Source: a virus. Taken from it: a DNA stretch of 64,000 nt. The stretch lies in IMG/VR virus record IMGVR_UViG_3300042398_000969, positions 1 to 64,000 of that record; one strand, written 5' to 3'. Of this stretch, positions 62,631 through 64,000 are shown piece by piece. The notes under the pieces were generated by a model. It did not search any database. It saw nothing but the letters and a program-made list of their open reading frames with translations, and had not been told where the DNA came from. Position 1 is the stretch's first letter, and each line of letters starts with the position of its first letter. A program made the position numbers and the translations under genes.

Positions 62631-63475
62631 TATATTGCAATTATGTTTTTAATTAAATTATCCCAAGGTCTATATGATCTGTATCTACCCTCGCATTTCT
62701 CAAACATAAATTCCGGATTATTTAGATCTAGTCTAAATCTACTTTTTCTTAATTGATCATACATTAATTTATATTCTTGTGAATACGCATATTCTTGTTT
62801 AAGATTAGCAACTGCTTGTATTCTTTCTATTGATGTTGCGTCCCACTTAAAATGGTGAACCTGAACATACGAATGTTGATTAATTAATGGGTGATTCCAA
62901 CCCTGCCATCTCCAAGTTGTTTCACCGTTTATTTTTGCATAATGCTGACCAGACGTTAGTTCAATGTGACCTTTCATCACACAAACTTTATTAGGGCAAG
63001 CCTTACTCATTGGGTACCTAAAGAATCCCGCATTTGGAAATTGATCGAATAAAGAAACATCTGGTATTATTTCAGAGAACTCACCATTCTCACCAATTCT
63101 GTCTATGAATCCACCTCTAACTAATTGATAACCAAACTTTTCGCAGTTATCCACCAGATAACGTAAATTATCATTCGGATATAAATGAAGTTCGTCGATA
63201 TCAGCAATTACCCACCAGTCATTTGGTTTTTGTGATTTAATAAAATTGTATAATTTGGTAACCTTATCCCAATCAAATATTCTATCTTTGATTACTTTGA
63301 TAATCTTTACATTATCTTGATTACCAATGATTTGTGAAACATCAATGGATAATTGTGGATACATATCCGTTTCATAAACAGCAATATTAATCTCATCAAC
63401 ATATTGTTGATAATGCTTTATAAAATGTGGAAGTAAAGTAGTTCCGTGACCAATAACTGTTAAAAGCCTAATCAT
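62630..63475 (-). CDS. GT2/GT92-like glycosyltransferase
   Basis: 281 residues. LLTVIGHGTTLLPHFIKHYQ at the N-terminus, WWVIADIDELHLYP (ADIDE metal motif), and a C-terminal YVQVHHFKWDATSIERIQ are typical of GT92/GT2 family transferases. The segment RWQGWNHPLI is part of the acceptor-side region. It overlaps the methyltransferase gene by 8 bp. Sugar unknown. Confidence 0.7.
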   Translation of the reverse strand: MIRLLTVIGHGTTLLPHFIKHYQQYVDEINIAVYETDMYPQLSIDVSQIIGNQDNVKIIKVIKDRIFDWDKVTKLYNFIKSQKPNDWWVIADIDELHLYPNDNLRYLVDNCEKFGYQLVRGGFIDRIGENGEFSEIIPDVSLFDQFPNAGFFRYPMSKACPNKVCVMKGHIELTSGQHYAKINGETTWRWQGWNHPLINQHSYVQVHHFKWDATSIERIQAVANLKQEYAYSQEYKLMYDQLRKSRFRLDLNNPEFMFEKCEGRYRSYRPWDNLIKNIIAI

Positions 63476-64000
63476 ATCTCCTGTTAATAATGGTTATACC
63501 ACTTGATGATGGTTTATCCATTAATATACGGAAATTGTGTAAATTAATCAAGTTCCAGGCCGGATTTTTTTGTAGTTCTTTGACTAACCTACTAGGGCCA
63601 TCAAACCTGTGGTGATCTTTTTTTGCGTCTTCTGAAATGATTAACGTTTCTTCGTACTGATCGTCAGTATCATGAAGAATGATGACACCCTTTGGTGACA
63701 ATATTGTTGAATATAAATCAAAGTCTTGTTTAACACCCTCATATGAGTGGTCCCCATCGATAAATAATAAATCTATTTTAATATCCTGTCTAATAAAAAA
63801 ATCATGATACGCGTCGAGAGAAGTTGATTTAATAAATCTCGGATAAAAATTCTTGCGGTAGAATGAATCTTCATTATCCAAATCGTTAGGGCCACCGATG
63901 CCATTGCAAGCATCAACAACGTAAGTAGACCCAATGTCACCCCAGTTATAGTCTCCATTTCCTTCAAATATATTTTGTTTATGTAAATCAATTCTAGCTT
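63468..64000 (-). CDS. class I SAM-dependent methyltransferase (CmcI/TylF-like), partial (5' end beyond the right edge)
   Basis: The frame is open from the stop at 63468 to the window edge, so the start is not visible; an apparent internal start at 63881 (TTG) is only a frame artefact. It reads GNGDYNWGDIGSTYVVDACNG at the left part, then IDLLFIDGDHSYEGV (motif II) and GVIILHDTDDQ. It resembles the plus-strand methyltransferase at 15457 (LIDGDHSYNGV). The next gene is a glycosyltransferase, so a sugar O-methyl role is plausible. Confidence 0.75.
   Translation of the reverse strand, partial: ARIDLHKQNIFEGNGDYNWGDIGSTYVVDACNGIGGPNDLDNEDSFYRKNFYPRFIKSTSLDAYHDFFIRQDIKIDLLFIDGDHSYEGVKQDFDLYSTILSPKGVIILHDTDDQYEETLIISEDAKKDHHRFDGPSRLVKELQKNPAWNLINLHNFRILMDKPSSSGITIINRRYD

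Noticed and set aside
63773-63991. Open frame on the minus strand with a hydrophobic start
   Set aside because: It is out of frame with the methyltransferase. The methyltransferase frame continues without a stop to the window edge with a family-like sequence, so this frame is a shadow.
1-64000. CRISPR array, insertion sequence, integrase or attachment site
   Set aside because: No spaced direct repeats, transposase, recombinase or terminal repeats were seen. The repeats present are coding.

Overview
The window is most simply read as about 64 kb from a large tailed phage (Caudoviricetes, probably a myovirus related to the marine T4-like phages) that infects a Bacteroidota host. The phage reading rests on a 1,709-residue fibre-like protein built from SGS-type repeats, three tandem virion-type paralogues beside it, phage-sized thymidylate synthase, speD and Fe-S genes, almost no intergenic DNA and many tiny ORFs. 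The host reading rests on AT-rich DNA, A-rich start regions without Shine-Dalgarno motifs, signal peptides ending in FGQ/FSQ, and a TonB-dependent receptor with a Bacteroidota-style N-terminus. Every family name is from reading motifs; no database search was possible. No gene-free stretch exceeds 300 bases.

Layout. Bases 1-10257 are mostly minus strand: a speD-like gene cut by the edge, a HExxH protein, an IscA/IscU pair, many small membrane or unknown proteins, two PcfJ-like paralogues, an NlpC/P60 hydrolase and thyA. One small basic gene (7214-7342) lies on the plus strand. Bases 10310-18063 are plus strand: a DUF192 protein, two small genes, then a tight operon of four or five glycosyltransferases, a methyltransferase and a sugar-nucleotide epimerase, ending in a bidirectional terminator. 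From 18080 to the right edge everything is on the minus strand. A DUF401-type membrane protein, a TonB-dependent receptor and one odd tRNA come first, then a methyltransferase / U32-like / radical SAM trio, then the structural block (24238-34329).

Bases 34412-64000 form a roughly 30 kb modification island. It holds two sulfotransferase-like proteins, an APS-kinase-like protein with a nucleotidyltransferase, two Fe(II)/2-oxoglutarate dioxygenase-like proteins, five SGNH-like proteins, a NodU/TobZ-type carbamoyltransferase, methyltransferases, and seven N-terminal-twitch radical SAM proteins in three paralogue groups (2+2+3). Interleaved with these are glycosyltransferases, including two GT7-like enzymes that carry an inserted lectin-like domain.

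How it may fit together (inference): the glycosyltransferases, epimerase, sulfation genes, carbamoyltransferase, SGNH proteins and methyltransferases could build or decorate a complex glycan, and the radical SAM proteins could modify a peptide, protein or sugar on the virion or host surface. The eight radical SAM proteins and two iron dioxygenases would create a large Fe-S and iron demand. Phage IscU/IscA could help meet it, and the phage TonB-dependent receptor might relate to iron or another nutrient, though its ligand is unknown.
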